From NCBI GenBank assembly GCA_937883885.1, contig CAKZXL010000570.1, positions 23,001 through 87,000 of the forward strand: DNA of 64,000 bases, written 5' to 3'. Positions 37,593 through 45,108 of the stretch are shown here, piece by piece (positions within the stretch are counted from its first letter, which is position 1; each line of letters starts with the position of its first letter). The notes beneath the pieces are model-generated. The model worked only from the letters and a program-made list of their open reading frames with translations, had not been told where the DNA came from and did no database searches. Origin of the DNA: an uncultured Aquincola sp. (GTDB lineage Bacteria > Pseudomonadota > Gammaproteobacteria > Burkholderiales > Burkholderiaceae). The translations under genes were made by a program, and so were the position numbers.

Positions 37593-38504
37593 ATGACATC
37601 CAGGAAACTCTTCGCCCGCACGCTGCTGATCGCAGGGCTCACCGCCATCGTCGCGGCGGCTTCGGCCGGCGCGGCAGAGGCCGTCACGCTGACCCATGTG
37701 CACGGCCTGTCGTACAGCGCCGACGGCGCCCGCTTGATGGTTCCGAGCCACCACGGCCTGGCCGTCTACGACGGCAGCAAGTGGTCCAAGGCCGCAGGGC
37801 CGCAGCATGACTACATGGGCTTTTCGGGCACGCGCGACGCGCTCTACAGCAGCGGCCACCCGGCGCCGGGTTCGGGCCTGACCAACCCCTTCGGCCTGAT
37901 CAAGAGTATCGACGGCGGCAAGAGCTGGAAGAAGCTCGGCCTCGAAGGCGAGTCGGACTTTCATCTGCTGGCGACGAGCTACAGCACGAACGCCGTCTAC
38001 GTCGTCAACCATGGCGCGAACTCGCGCATGAGCCAGGCCGGCATCTACGCGACGACGAACGACGGCTTGCGCTGGACGCGGGCGGCCGCGCGTGGCCTGA
38101 ACGCGGCGCCGAAGAGCCTGGCGGTGCACCCGAGCGACGCCAAGGTGGTCGCCGCCGGTGCCGACAACGGCCTGTACCTGTCGCGCGACGCGGCCGCGCA
38201 GTTCGAACCGGTCTTCCGCGGTGCACAGGTCCTGGCGGTGAACTTCGACCTCGACGGACGGCACCTGTGGTTCGGTGCCTATGCAGGCAAGGCGTCACTG
38301 ATGCGCATTGCGCTCGAGCCAGGCGCGAAGCCCGAGTCACTGCCGATCCCCGCACCGACCGAAGACGCCGTGGCCTACATCGCGCAGAACCCGGCGCGGC
38401 GCAACGAGCTGGCCATCGCCACCTTCAAGCGCAGCGTCTTCCTCAGCAAGGATGGCGGGCGCAGCTGGACCGCCATTGCTCACGAAGGCGCCACGGGCGA
38501 ATGA
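37593..38504 (+). CDS. Secreted beta-propeller protein, F510_1955/BNR-like
   Basis: This 303-residue protein starts MTSRKLFARTLLIAGLTAIV with AAGGA upstream and a signal peptide ending SAGAAEA. Asp-box (BNR) motifs repeat: SIDGGKSWKKLG, TNDGLRWTRAA and SKDGGRSWTAI, spaced through a propeller-like fold. LTHVHGLSYSADGARLMVPS HHGL marks the F510_1955 family, annotated as glycosylhydrolase-like though no sialidase catalytic set is evident here. It lies between SCO and a multicopper oxidase, so a copper-related extracytoplasmic role seems more likely than sugar hydrolysis. Confidence 0.7.
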   Translation: MTSRKLFARTLLIAGLTAIVAAASAGAAEAVTLTHVHGLSYSADGARLMVPSHHGLAVYDGSKWSKAAGPQHDYMGFSGTRDALYSSGHPAPGSGLTNPFGLIKSIDGGKSWKKLGLEGESDFHLLATSYSTNAVYVVNHGANSRMSQAGIYATTNDGLRWTRAAARGLNAAPKSLAVHPSDAKVVAAGADNGLYLSRDAAAQFEPVFRGAQVLAVNFDLDGRHLWFGAYAGKASLMRIALEPGAKPESLPIPAPTEDAVAYIAQNPARRNELAIATFKRSVFLSKDGGRSWTAIAHEGATGE

Positions 38505-38532
38505 GCGCGCTCCGCAAAACGGGGAGAAGTCC

Positions 38533-40164
38533 ATGAGCATCGATAGACGCCAGGTGATGGTTGGCACTGCCGGCGCAGCGCTCGGGCTCGCCTTGCCGAG
38601 CTTCGGTGCGAACGCCCCCGCCGAAGCCGACATCCACGTTGAGCTGCACGCCGTTCCCGACCGGATCGAATTGCAACCGGGTTCACCGACGCGCGTATGG
38701 CGCTACAAGGCGCGGCTGCTGCGCGGCGATGCCGGCGCGCTGGACACGTCGATGGTGATGCCCGTCATCCGGGTGCGCCGCGGCCAGCGCGTGCGCATCG
38801 ACATGATCAACGGCCTGCCCGAGTCGACCATCATCCACTGGCATGGACTGCATGTGCCCGAGGCCATGGACGGTCACCCGCGCTTCGCGGTCGGCCCCGG
38901 CGAGCGCTACGTCTACGACTTCGTCGTCGACAACCGCGCCGGCAGCTACTGGTTCCACCCGCATCCCCACGGGCGCACCGGCAAGCAGGTCTATGCGGGA
39001 CTCGCCGGCCTGTTCCTGGTCAGCGACGACGAGGAAGCCGCGCTCGGCCTGCCCAGCGGGGCGCAAGACCTGCCGCTGGTGATCCAGGATCGCAACCTCG
39101 ACGCCGACAACCAGTTCGTCTACCTGGACGGCGCGGTCGGCAGAGGCGAGGCGGCCCAACCTCAGCGCCGGGGTCGCGGCATGATGGGCGAGGGAATGAT
39201 GGGCGGCCGCATGGGCGGCGGCATGATGGGCGGCCGGATGATGGGCGGCGGCATGGGCTCGATGATGGCCGCCATGATGGGCGTGCTCGGCGACCGCATG
39301 CTGATCAACGGCAGCCTGCAGCCGGCCCGCACCGTCGAGCGCCGTGCCTATCGCCTGCGTCTGCTGAACGCATCGAACACGCGCAGCTACAAGCTGGCCT
39401 GGCACGACGGCACGCCGCTGACCGTGATCGGCAATGACGGCGGCCTGCTGGCTGCACCGCTGCAGCGTGACTATGTGATGCTGGCGCCGGCCGAGCGGAT
39501 CGATCTGTGGGTCGACTTCGGCCGCTGGGCGGCTGGGTCCGAACTGACCTTGCGCAGCCTGGCCTTCGACGGCGGCATCGACATGGGCGGGATGATGGGC
39601 AGCAATACCGCGCCGGCCGACGGCGCGGCCTTCGCCGTGCACCGCTTCAGGATCGGCGAGGGTGCCGCACAGGCCTCGACCTTGCCAGCGCGCCTGTCGG
39701 CGATCCCGTCCGCCGAACCGCGCATGGCGATTAACTTCGAGCGTCCCAAGGTCTTCGAGCTGACCATGGGCATGATGGTCTGGGGCATCAACGGCGCCGG
39801 CTTCGACATGCTCGGCGCGAGCGAACTCGAGACCGTCAAGCTCGGCACGCAGGAGATCTGGGAGTTTCGCAACGAGGGGCGCGGGTCGATGATGGGCATG
39901 GTCATGCCGCACTCGATGCATGTGCATGGCCTGCAGTTTCGCGTCATTGCTCGATCGGTGTCGAACAAGTTCTCGGATGAATACGACACCGTCAAGGCCG
40001 GCCTCGTCGACGAGGGCTGGAAGGACAGCGTGCTGGTGATGCCGGGCGAGCGTGTGCGCATCCTGCTGCGCTTCGCCGACTACACCGGCCTGTTCCTCTA
40101 CCACTGCCACATGCTGGAGCACGAAGACTCCGGCCTGATGCGCAACTACCGCGTGCTGGCCTAG
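38533..40164 (+). CDS. Multicopper oxidase, CueO-like
   Basis: This 543-residue protein starts MSIDRRQVMVGTAGAALG (Tat-type, DRRQVM) after GGGGAG. Copper-site clusters: HWHG at 102-105, HPHPH at 142-146, HSMHVHG from 460 and HCHMLEHEDSGLM from 524. A Met/Gly-rich insertion at about 217-253 (repeats of MMGGRMGGGMMGG type) resembles the CueO methionine-rich region that delivers Cu(I), although placed earlier in the chain. It should oxidise Cu(I) in the periplasm. It is followed 2 bp later by dsbC. Confidence 0.9.
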   Translation: MSIDRRQVMVGTAGAALGLALPSFGANAPAEADIHVELHAVPDRIELQPGSPTRVWRYKARLLRGDAGALDTSMVMPVIRVRRGQRVRIDMINGLPESTIIHWHGLHVPEAMDGHPRFAVGPGERYVYDFVVDNRAGSYWFHPHPHGRTGKQVYAGLAGLFLVSDDEEAALGLPSGAQDLPLVIQDRNLDADNQFVYLDGAVGRGEAAQPQRRGRGMMGEGMMGGRMGGGMMGGRMMGGGMGSMMAAMMGVLGDRMLINGSLQPARTVERRAYRLRLLNASNTRSYKLAWHDGTPLTVIGNDGGLLAAPLQRDYVMLAPAERIDLWVDFGRWAAGSELTLRSLAFDGGIDMGGMMGSNTAPADGAAFAVHRFRIGEGAAQASTLPARLSAIPSAEPRMAINFERPKVFELTMGMMVWGINGAGFDMLGASELETVKLGTQEIWEFRNEGRGSMMGMVMPHSMHVHGLQFRVIARSVSNKFSDEYDTVKAGLVDEGWKDSVLVMPGERVRILLRFADYTGLFLYHCHMLEHEDSGLMRNYRVLA

Positions 40165-40166
40165 CC

Positions 40167-40907
40167 ATGAAAGCCACCTTCCCCTGCTGGGCCGCGGCGA
40201 TGCTCGTCGCGACCACGGCGCATGCCGACGATGCGGCCGTGCGCGCCACGCTGCAACGTACGTTCCCGAACGCGGTTCCCGAATTGCGCAAGGCGCCCGT
40301 CGCGGGCCTGGTCGAAGCCGCGATCGACGGTCAGGTGTTCTACGTCACAGAGGACGGACGCCACATCCTGGGCGGTCCCCTGATCGACGTCGCGGCGAAC
40401 CGCAACCTCACCGAGGAACGGCTCGCGCAGGTCAACGCCATTCCCTTCGACAAGCTCAATCTGGACTGGTCGATCAAGCTGACCAAGGGCAAGGGCGAGC
40501 GCCGCATCGCGATCTTCGAAGACACCGATTGCCCCTACTGCAAGGCGCTCGAGAAGACACTGCAGGAGATCGACAACCTGACGATCCACATTTTCCTGTT
40601 CGCGATCGACTCGTTGCATCCGCAGGCTGCTGCCAAGTCTCGCGCGGTCTGGTGCGCACCCGACCGGGCCAAGGCCTGGACAGAGATCATGCGCAGTGGC
40701 GCGGTGCCCAAGGGGCCGGCCGACTGCGCCAACCCGATTGCCGACATTGCCGCGTTTGCCAGGCAGCACCGGATCAACGGCACGCCGACCATCGTGCTGG
40801 CCGACGGGCGGCGTCTGCCTGGCGCCCTGCCGCGCGAGGCGCTGGAGACGGAGTTGCAGCGATCGGCGCGGGCGGCAAGCGCAGACAGCACAGGAGCACG
40901 GCGATGA
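40167..40907 (+). CDS. dsbC: Disulfide isomerase DsbC-like
   Basis: This 246-residue periplasmic protein has a signal peptide (MKATFPCWAAAMLVATTAHA). The N-terminal dimerisation domain has VEAAIDGQVFYVTEDGRHIL and NLTEERLAQ. The thioredoxin domain has EDTDCPYCKALEKTLQ (CPYC) and the cis-Pro INGTPTIVLADGRRLPGAL. DsbC repairs wrongly paired disulfides, a typical copper injury. It needs DsbD for reduction, encoded two genes downstream. The stop overlaps the PCYCGC gene (ATGA). Confidence 0.88.
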   Translation: MKATFPCWAAAMLVATTAHADDAAVRATLQRTFPNAVPELRKAPVAGLVEAAIDGQVFYVTEDGRHILGGPLIDVAANRNLTEERLAQVNAIPFDKLNLDWSIKLTKGKGERRIAIFEDTDCPYCKALEKTLQEIDNLTIHIFLFAIDSLHPQAAAKSRAVWCAPDRAKAWTEIMRSGAVPKGPADCANPIADIAAFARQHRINGTPTIVLADGRRLPGALPREALETELQRSARAASADSTGARR

Positions 40908-41458
40908 AGAAGCGACGGAGCGAGCACCGCACCAGCACCGCGAAGCCAGGGGCTGACGAGTCGAAGAAGCGACCGTTCCCCGCGGCCATCCTGATGGGCG
41001 CGCTGGCCGTTGCTTGCACCCTCGTGTTGGCGATCTGGCTCGCGCCGGTCCCGAAGGTCTTGCACACGGACGGAAAGACCCCCAGCGCTGCGGCGGCGGA
41101 CGGGTCGGGCTGGAAGGTGGGCATGTTGCGGCCCGACGGCCTGCGCATCGTCGTGACCGGGCGCGACGACGCATCGAACGTGCTCGACGCCGAACAGTTC
41201 TCCCGGTCCGAGGTCCGCAACGGCTACCGGATCGCCAGGCAGATTCCTGCCGTGCTGAACAAGCTCTATTGCTGGTGCGGTTGCGAGAACCGCGGCGAGC
41301 ACCGGTCGAACCTGCAGTGCTTCGAGGACGGCATGGCCGAGGACTGCCAGGTCTGCTTGGGCACCGCGGAGATCGCGTACGACATGACGCGCAGGGGCGT
41401 CACCGATGCGGCGCAGATCCAGGCTGCTGTCGACGTGCACTGGGGGCCAAACCGATGA
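40904..41458 (+). CDS. PCYCGC-motif membrane-anchored protein
   Basis: This 184-residue protein starts MKKRRSEHRTSTAKPGADES; a single membrane segment (ILMGALAVACTLVLAIW) follows a basic head. The C-terminal domain has LYCWCGCENRGEHRSNLQCF and DCQVCLG, the PCYCGC family pattern with seven cysteines and a His. The family is uncharacterised; the dense thiols suggest copper binding or thiol exchange. Overlaps on both sides (ATGA with dsbC and with dsbD) make it part of a DsbC-PCYCGC-DsbD unit. Confidence 0.78.
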   Translation: MKKRRSEHRTSTAKPGADESKKRPFPAAILMGALAVACTLVLAIWLAPVPKVLHTDGKTPSAAAADGSGWKVGMLRPDGLRIVVTGRDDASNVLDAEQFSRSEVRNGYRIARQIPAVLNKLYCWCGCENRGEHRSNLQCFEDGMAEDCQVCLGTAEIAYDMTRRGVTDAAQIQAAVDVHWGPNR

Positions 41459-43377
41459 CCGCATGCATCGCGTGGCGCCGGCTGGTCTGGCTGTGCCTGA
41501 TCGCGTCGGTGGGCGCACTCGCGCAGCCCGGCGCCGCCGGCCCCGGCGCGGCATCGCAGTCGACGCCGGCCGCCGCGGCGACGGGACCGTTGGACGTTGT
41601 GCGCAGTTGGCTGAAGGGCGACGCCACCCAGCCTGAACTGTTGCCCCCGGACCAGGCGTTCCAGATCGCGGCACGGGCGAAAGACGCGAACACGCTGATC
41701 GTCGAGCTGACGCCGGCCCGCGACTACTACCTGTACCGCGACCGCATCAGCTTCAGCGTCGTCGCGCCGGCAGGCGTTTCCGTCGCAGGGGTGGCGCTGC
41801 CGCCGGGTGAGCCCAAGGCCGATCCGACCTTCGGTACGGTGCAGGTCTACCACCGTCCGATCGAGGCCGCCGTCACGCTGCGGCAGGGCGCGGAAAAAGC
41901 CGCCGACCGGATCGAACTGCGCGCCAGCTACCAGGGCTGCAACGAGCCTCTGGGGGTTTGCTACCCGCCAATCGAGAAGACCATCACCGTGGCCATGTCC
42001 GGCGGGGTCAGCGGTGTCGTGTCGCCGGCGACCCTTGCCGCTGCGACTGCTGTCACGCCAGCCACGGTTGCATCGGACGCGGGCGCGGTGCGACGGCTGT
42101 TCGCGCACAGTGGCCGCTGGGCGCTGGTGGCGGCGTTCTTCGGCTTCGGCCTCCTGCTGGCCTTCACGCCCTGCATGCTGCCGATGATCCCGATCCTGTC
42201 GGGTGTCATCGTCGGCCACGGGCCGAATCTGACACGACGCCACGCGGTCGGTCTTTCCTTCGTGTATGTGCTGGCGATGGCCGTCACTTACGCGCTGGCC
42301 GGCGTGGTAGCCGGTCTTGCCGGCACGCTGCTGTCGGCCTACCTGCAGAACCCATGGGTGCTCGGCAGCTTTGCGGCGATCTTCGTGCTGTTGGCGCTGT
42401 CCATGTTCGGCCAGTACGAACTGCAACTGCCGGCAGCGCTGCAGACCCGGCTCGCCGCCGCGAGTGGACGGATCCGGGGCGGCAGGGCGATCGGCGCCTT
42501 TGCGATGGGCGTGCTGTCCGCGCTCATCGTGGGGCCTTGCGTTGCCGCGCCGCTGGCCGGGGCGTTGCTGTACATCGGCCAGACACGCGACGTGATGCTG
42601 GGGGGCATAGCGCTGTTCGCGATGGCCTTGGGCATGGGTGTACCCCTGCTCGTCGTCGGCGCGACGACAGGGTCACTGCTGCCGAAGGCAGGTGCCTGGA
42701 CGGAGGCCGTCAAGCGGGTCTTCGGCGTGACCATGCTCGCAATGGCGGTCTACATGGTGTCGCCGGTGATTCCGGTGGTCGCCCAGCAGTTTCTGTGGGC
42801 AGCACTGCTGATCGTTCCCGCAATCTATCTGCACGCGCTCGATCCGCTGCCGGCCGACGCCCCCGGTCACCGGCGTCTGTTCAAGGGCGTCGGCGTGCTG
42901 GCGCTGCTGCTGGGTGCGGCCCTGTTGGTGGGCGCCCTGTCGGGGCACCGCGAAATCCTGCAGCCCTTGGCTGGGCTGCGCGGAGCCGACCGCATCGACC
43001 AGCGCGACATGGTGTTCCAACCGGTGACCAGCGTGGCTGATCTCGAGACCCGCCTGCAATCCGCCCGCGGCCGGCCGGTGATGCTGGACTTCTGGGCCGA
43101 GTGGTGCGTGTCCTGCAAGGAGATGGACCAGTTCACCTTCAGCGACACGCGCGTCCAGGCGCGGCTGAAGGAAGCACTTGTTCTGCGCGCCGACGTGACG
43201 GCCAACAACGCGGATCACCAGGCGCTGCTCGAGCGGTTCAAGTTGTTCGGGCCACCGGGCATCGTGTTCTTCGACCGGGCCGGTCAGGAGGTTGCGTTTC
43301 GTGTCATCGGATTTCAGCCACCCAAACAGTTTCTCGCCTCGCTCGACCGGGCGGGAGTCTTTCAGCAACCGCAGTGA
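41455..43377 (+). CDS. dsbD: Thiol-disulfide interchange protein DsbD
   Basis: This 640-residue protein starts MTACIAWRRLVWLCLIASVG (signal peptide). It has the three DsbD parts: an N-terminal periplasmic domain with YQGCNEPLGVCYPP, an eight-helix membrane domain with the Cys pair in FTPCMLPMIPIL and VGPCVAAPLAG, and a C-terminal thioredoxin domain with AEWCVSCKEMDQFTF. It moves electrons from cytoplasmic thioredoxin to DsbC, TlpA-like proteins and possibly the PCYCGC protein. Starts at ATGA overlap; length is slightly above E. coli DsbD. Confidence 0.92.
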   Translation: MTACIAWRRLVWLCLIASVGALAQPGAAGPGAASQSTPAAAATGPLDVVRSWLKGDATQPELLPPDQAFQIAARAKDANTLIVELTPARDYYLYRDRISFSVVAPAGVSVAGVALPPGEPKADPTFGTVQVYHRPIEAAVTLRQGAEKAADRIELRASYQGCNEPLGVCYPPIEKTITVAMSGGVSGVVSPATLAAATAVTPATVASDAGAVRRLFAHSGRWALVAAFFGFGLLLAFTPCMLPMIPILSGVIVGHGPNLTRRHAVGLSFVYVLAMAVTYALAGVVAGLAGTLLSAYLQNPWVLGSFAAIFVLLALSMFGQYELQLPAALQTRLAAASGRIRGGRAIGAFAMGVLSALIVGPCVAAPLAGALLYIGQTRDVMLGGIALFAMALGMGVPLLVVGATTGSLLPKAGAWTEAVKRVFGVTMLAMAVYMVSPVIPVVAQQFLWAALLIVPAIYLHALDPLPADAPGHRRLFKGVGVLALLLGAALLVGALSGHREILQPLAGLRGADRIDQRDMVFQPVTSVADLETRLQSARGRPVMLDFWAEWCVSCKEMDQFTFSDTRVQARLKEALVLRADVTANNADHQALLERFKLFGPPGIVFFDRAGQEVAFRVIGFQPPKQFLASLDRAGVFQQPQ

Positions 43378-43386
43378 CGTGAATCG

Positions 43387-43938
43387 ATGGACATCCTTGC
43401 ACATGCCTTGTGGGCCGGCGCCGGCGTGGCGCTGGCGCGCCGGCGCTGGGCCGTGTCGACGCGGACCGCGGCGGTCACCATCGGCCTCGCTGTCGCACCC
43501 GATGTGCCGCATCTGCTGCCCATTGTCGGATGGTCGGTATTCGGCACGGGAACCGCAGCCGCCGTGAGCGGATACGCCTACGCCATCCCGGGCCAGGAGC
43601 CTGCACTGCCGACGACGATCGAGTTCCTGTCGCACCACCTTCACTGCATCACCCATAGCGCCGTCATTGCCGCCTTGGTCACGCTGTTGGCGTGGGTCTG
43701 GATGCGCAGGCTGTGGATTCCGCTGCTCGGCTGGTGGTCGCACATCGTCATCGACGTGTTCACGCATTCGGCGGATTACTACCCGTCGCCCGTGCTGTAC
43801 CCGCTCACCCGCACGGGTTTCGATGGCGTTGCCTGGAACACGCCCTGGTTCATGGTGCTCAACTACACGGCGCTGGCGGCGACATACCTGTGGCTGTGGC
43901 ATGCGTGGCGCGGGGCGCGCGCTCAGAGGACCACTTGA
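43387..43938 (+). CDS. Membrane metal-dependent hydrolase-like protein (DUF457-type)
   Basis: This 183-residue protein starts MDILAHALWAGAGVALARRR. It has about four hydrophobic segments and the polar motifs AHALWAG, VAPDVPHLLP, SHHLHCITHS and HIVIDVFTHSADYY, which resemble the membrane-bound metal-dependent hydrolase family (DUF457/YdjM-like) with His/Asp metal ligands inside the membrane. It follows dsbD by 9 bp and is probably last in this operon. Substrate unknown. Confidence 0.6.
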   Translation: MDILAHALWAGAGVALARRRWAVSTRTAAVTIGLAVAPDVPHLLPIVGWSVFGTGTAAAVSGYAYAIPGQEPALPTTIEFLSHHLHCITHSAVIAALVTLLAWVWMRRLWIPLLGWWSHIVIDVFTHSADYYPSPVLYPLTRTGFDGVAWNTPWFMVLNYTALAATYLWLWHAWRGARAQRTT

Positions 43939-44013
43939 TGCCGGTGCACACGATGCGCAACCGCCGCTCGATGCCGCGCGCGGTCGCGTAGATTCGCGCA
44001 GGTGCGCTTGTGG

Positions 44014-44412
44014 TCATCCCGGCGCCAGCCAGGCCCACAAAGCCCACAAAGCCCACGCCATCGCCAACCACGCGATCACAACGATGACCGCACCCCAAAG
44101 GCTGCGCGGCTTGGAGCCGGTGCGGCTCATCCATTCGTCGGCCTGAACACGGCAAGCGGCGACAACTTCAGCCGGGAGCATCCGGATCGCCAGCCAAATC
44201 AGACCGGGCAGCAGCAGAACGTCATCGAGGTAGCCGAGCACTGGCACGAAGTCGGGTATGAGGTCGATGGGACTCAGTGCATAGCCCACCACGAAGATGC
44301 ACAGCGCCTTGGCCTGCCATGGCGCCCGAGGATGCCGGCAGGCAAACCAGAGAGTGACGGCATCTCGCTTGATGCGACGCGCCCACGCGCGGATGTTCTG
44401 AAGGAAAGACAC
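44014..44412 (-). CDS. DUF1232 (YkvA-like) membrane protein
   Basis: This 132-residue protein starts MSFLQNIRAWARRIKRDAVT. The DUF1232 core is YALSPIDLIPDFVPVLGYLD followed by DVLLLPGLIWLAIRMLP, and a C-terminal hydrophobic helix (VIVVIAWLAMAWALWALWAW) adds another membrane segment. DUF1232 proteins are common and uncharacterised. It converges on the DsbD/hydrolase operon and shows no direct link to copper. The 257 bp between it and copZ hold no gene I can support. Confidence 0.75.
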   Translation of the reverse strand: MSFLQNIRAWARRIKRDAVTLWFACRHPRAPWQAKALCIFVVGYALSPIDLIPDFVPVLGYLDDVLLLPGLIWLAIRMLPAEVVAACRVQADEWMSRTGSKPRSLWGAVIVVIAWLAMAWALWALWAWLAPG

Positions 44413-44669
44413 GATGCTGGTCTAGGTGTGGTGCGAGTGTGGCATCGGCTGCCGCGTTCACCTCCATGCCCGCCTGCCTGCTGCAAAGCGTCTTTTGGGC
44501 GTAGACCCCTGCACGGCGGCCGAAGTGCACGAGCCATGCGGAGGGCCGCGACCGCGTCGAACGCCTCTCAGGGCGAGGCTCGGGTCGTGCAGCCGCCGCG
44601 CTCCGGCCTCATCTCTGCGTCTTCCCAGAGTAGAGAGGCCCCGCACGACTTCCGCTCATTTGGCCAGCC

Positions 44670-44927
44670 TCAGTGGCCGCCGCCGCAGCACGATCCTGCC
44701 GATTTGATCGGAGCGGTCGAGCCGGCCTGCACGGCCACCGGCGTATAGCCGACATCCTTGATGGCTTCGGCCAGTTCCTCGGCGTCGGCCGAGGCCGGCT
44801 CCACCTGCACCCGGTGCGAGGCCAGGTCGATGGCGACTTTGGCGTCCTTGTCCGTGGCCTTCAATGCCTTGGTGATGGTGCTGACGCAGTGGCCGCAGGT
44901 CATGTCGTTGACTTCGAAGGTGATCAT
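44670..44927 (-). CDS. copZ: Copper chaperone CopZ-like, HMA domain
   Basis: This 85-residue protein starts MITFEVNDMTCGHCVSTI with GGAG six bases upstream. The HMA fold is complete: MTCGHC copper site at 9-14, LASHRVQVEPASADAEELAE and KDVGYTPV. A cysteine-rich tail, SCCGGGH, is added and may provide an extra metal site. It delivers or buffers Cu(I) in the cytoplasm for the divergent P-type ATPase. A CueR-type dyad lies upstream. Confidence 0.85.
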   Translation of the reverse strand: MITFEVNDMTCGHCVSTITKALKATDKDAKVAIDLASHRVQVEPASADAEELAEAIKDVGYTPVAVQAGSTAPIKSAGSCCGGGH

Positions 44928-44969
44928 CACTATCTCCAGTGGGGTCGGGTTGCTGACACACATACTGTT

Positions 44970-44992
44970 GACCTTTCCATCGTTGTAAGGTC
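44970..44992 (-). promoter_or_regulatory. CueR-type operator of copZ
   Basis: Read leftward, TTGACC is followed by a 19-nt spacer; the dyad GACCTT...AAGGTC is perfect at its ends (44970-44975 and 44987-44992). This matches CueR operators of copper ATPase and chaperone genes. The -10 (AACAGT) is weak, as expected for an activator-dependent promoter. Confidence 0.7.
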
Positions 44993-45045
44993 AAGCGATG
45001 ACTTGGAGAGACCCCTCTAGCTGCAGGCAGAAGCCAACGGGACTC

Positions 45046-45076
45046 TTGACCTTTCCATGGTTGGAACCTTGACGAT
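45046..45076 (+). promoter_or_regulatory. CueR-type operator of the second copper ATPase
   Basis: TTGACC (45046-45051), then a spacer with the TTCCA-N4-TGGAA dyad and a further CCTTGAC, ends about 35 bp before the ATPase start. The left part is identical to the copZ operator (TTGACCTTTCCAT), supporting joint CueR control; the -10 is poorly defined. Confidence 0.6.
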
Positions 45077-45108
45077 GCGCAAACACTGAACGGCACATCG
45101 AGGCACTC

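Noticed and set aside
39180..39290. Tandem repeats of ATGATGGGCGGC type
   Set aside because: These encode the Met/Gly-rich insertion of the CueO-like oxidase and are explained by protein function.
44413..44669. Short frames on both strands between DUF1232 and copZ
   Set aside because: None has a start with a ribosome-binding site or a recognisable sequence; the stretch is treated as intergenic.
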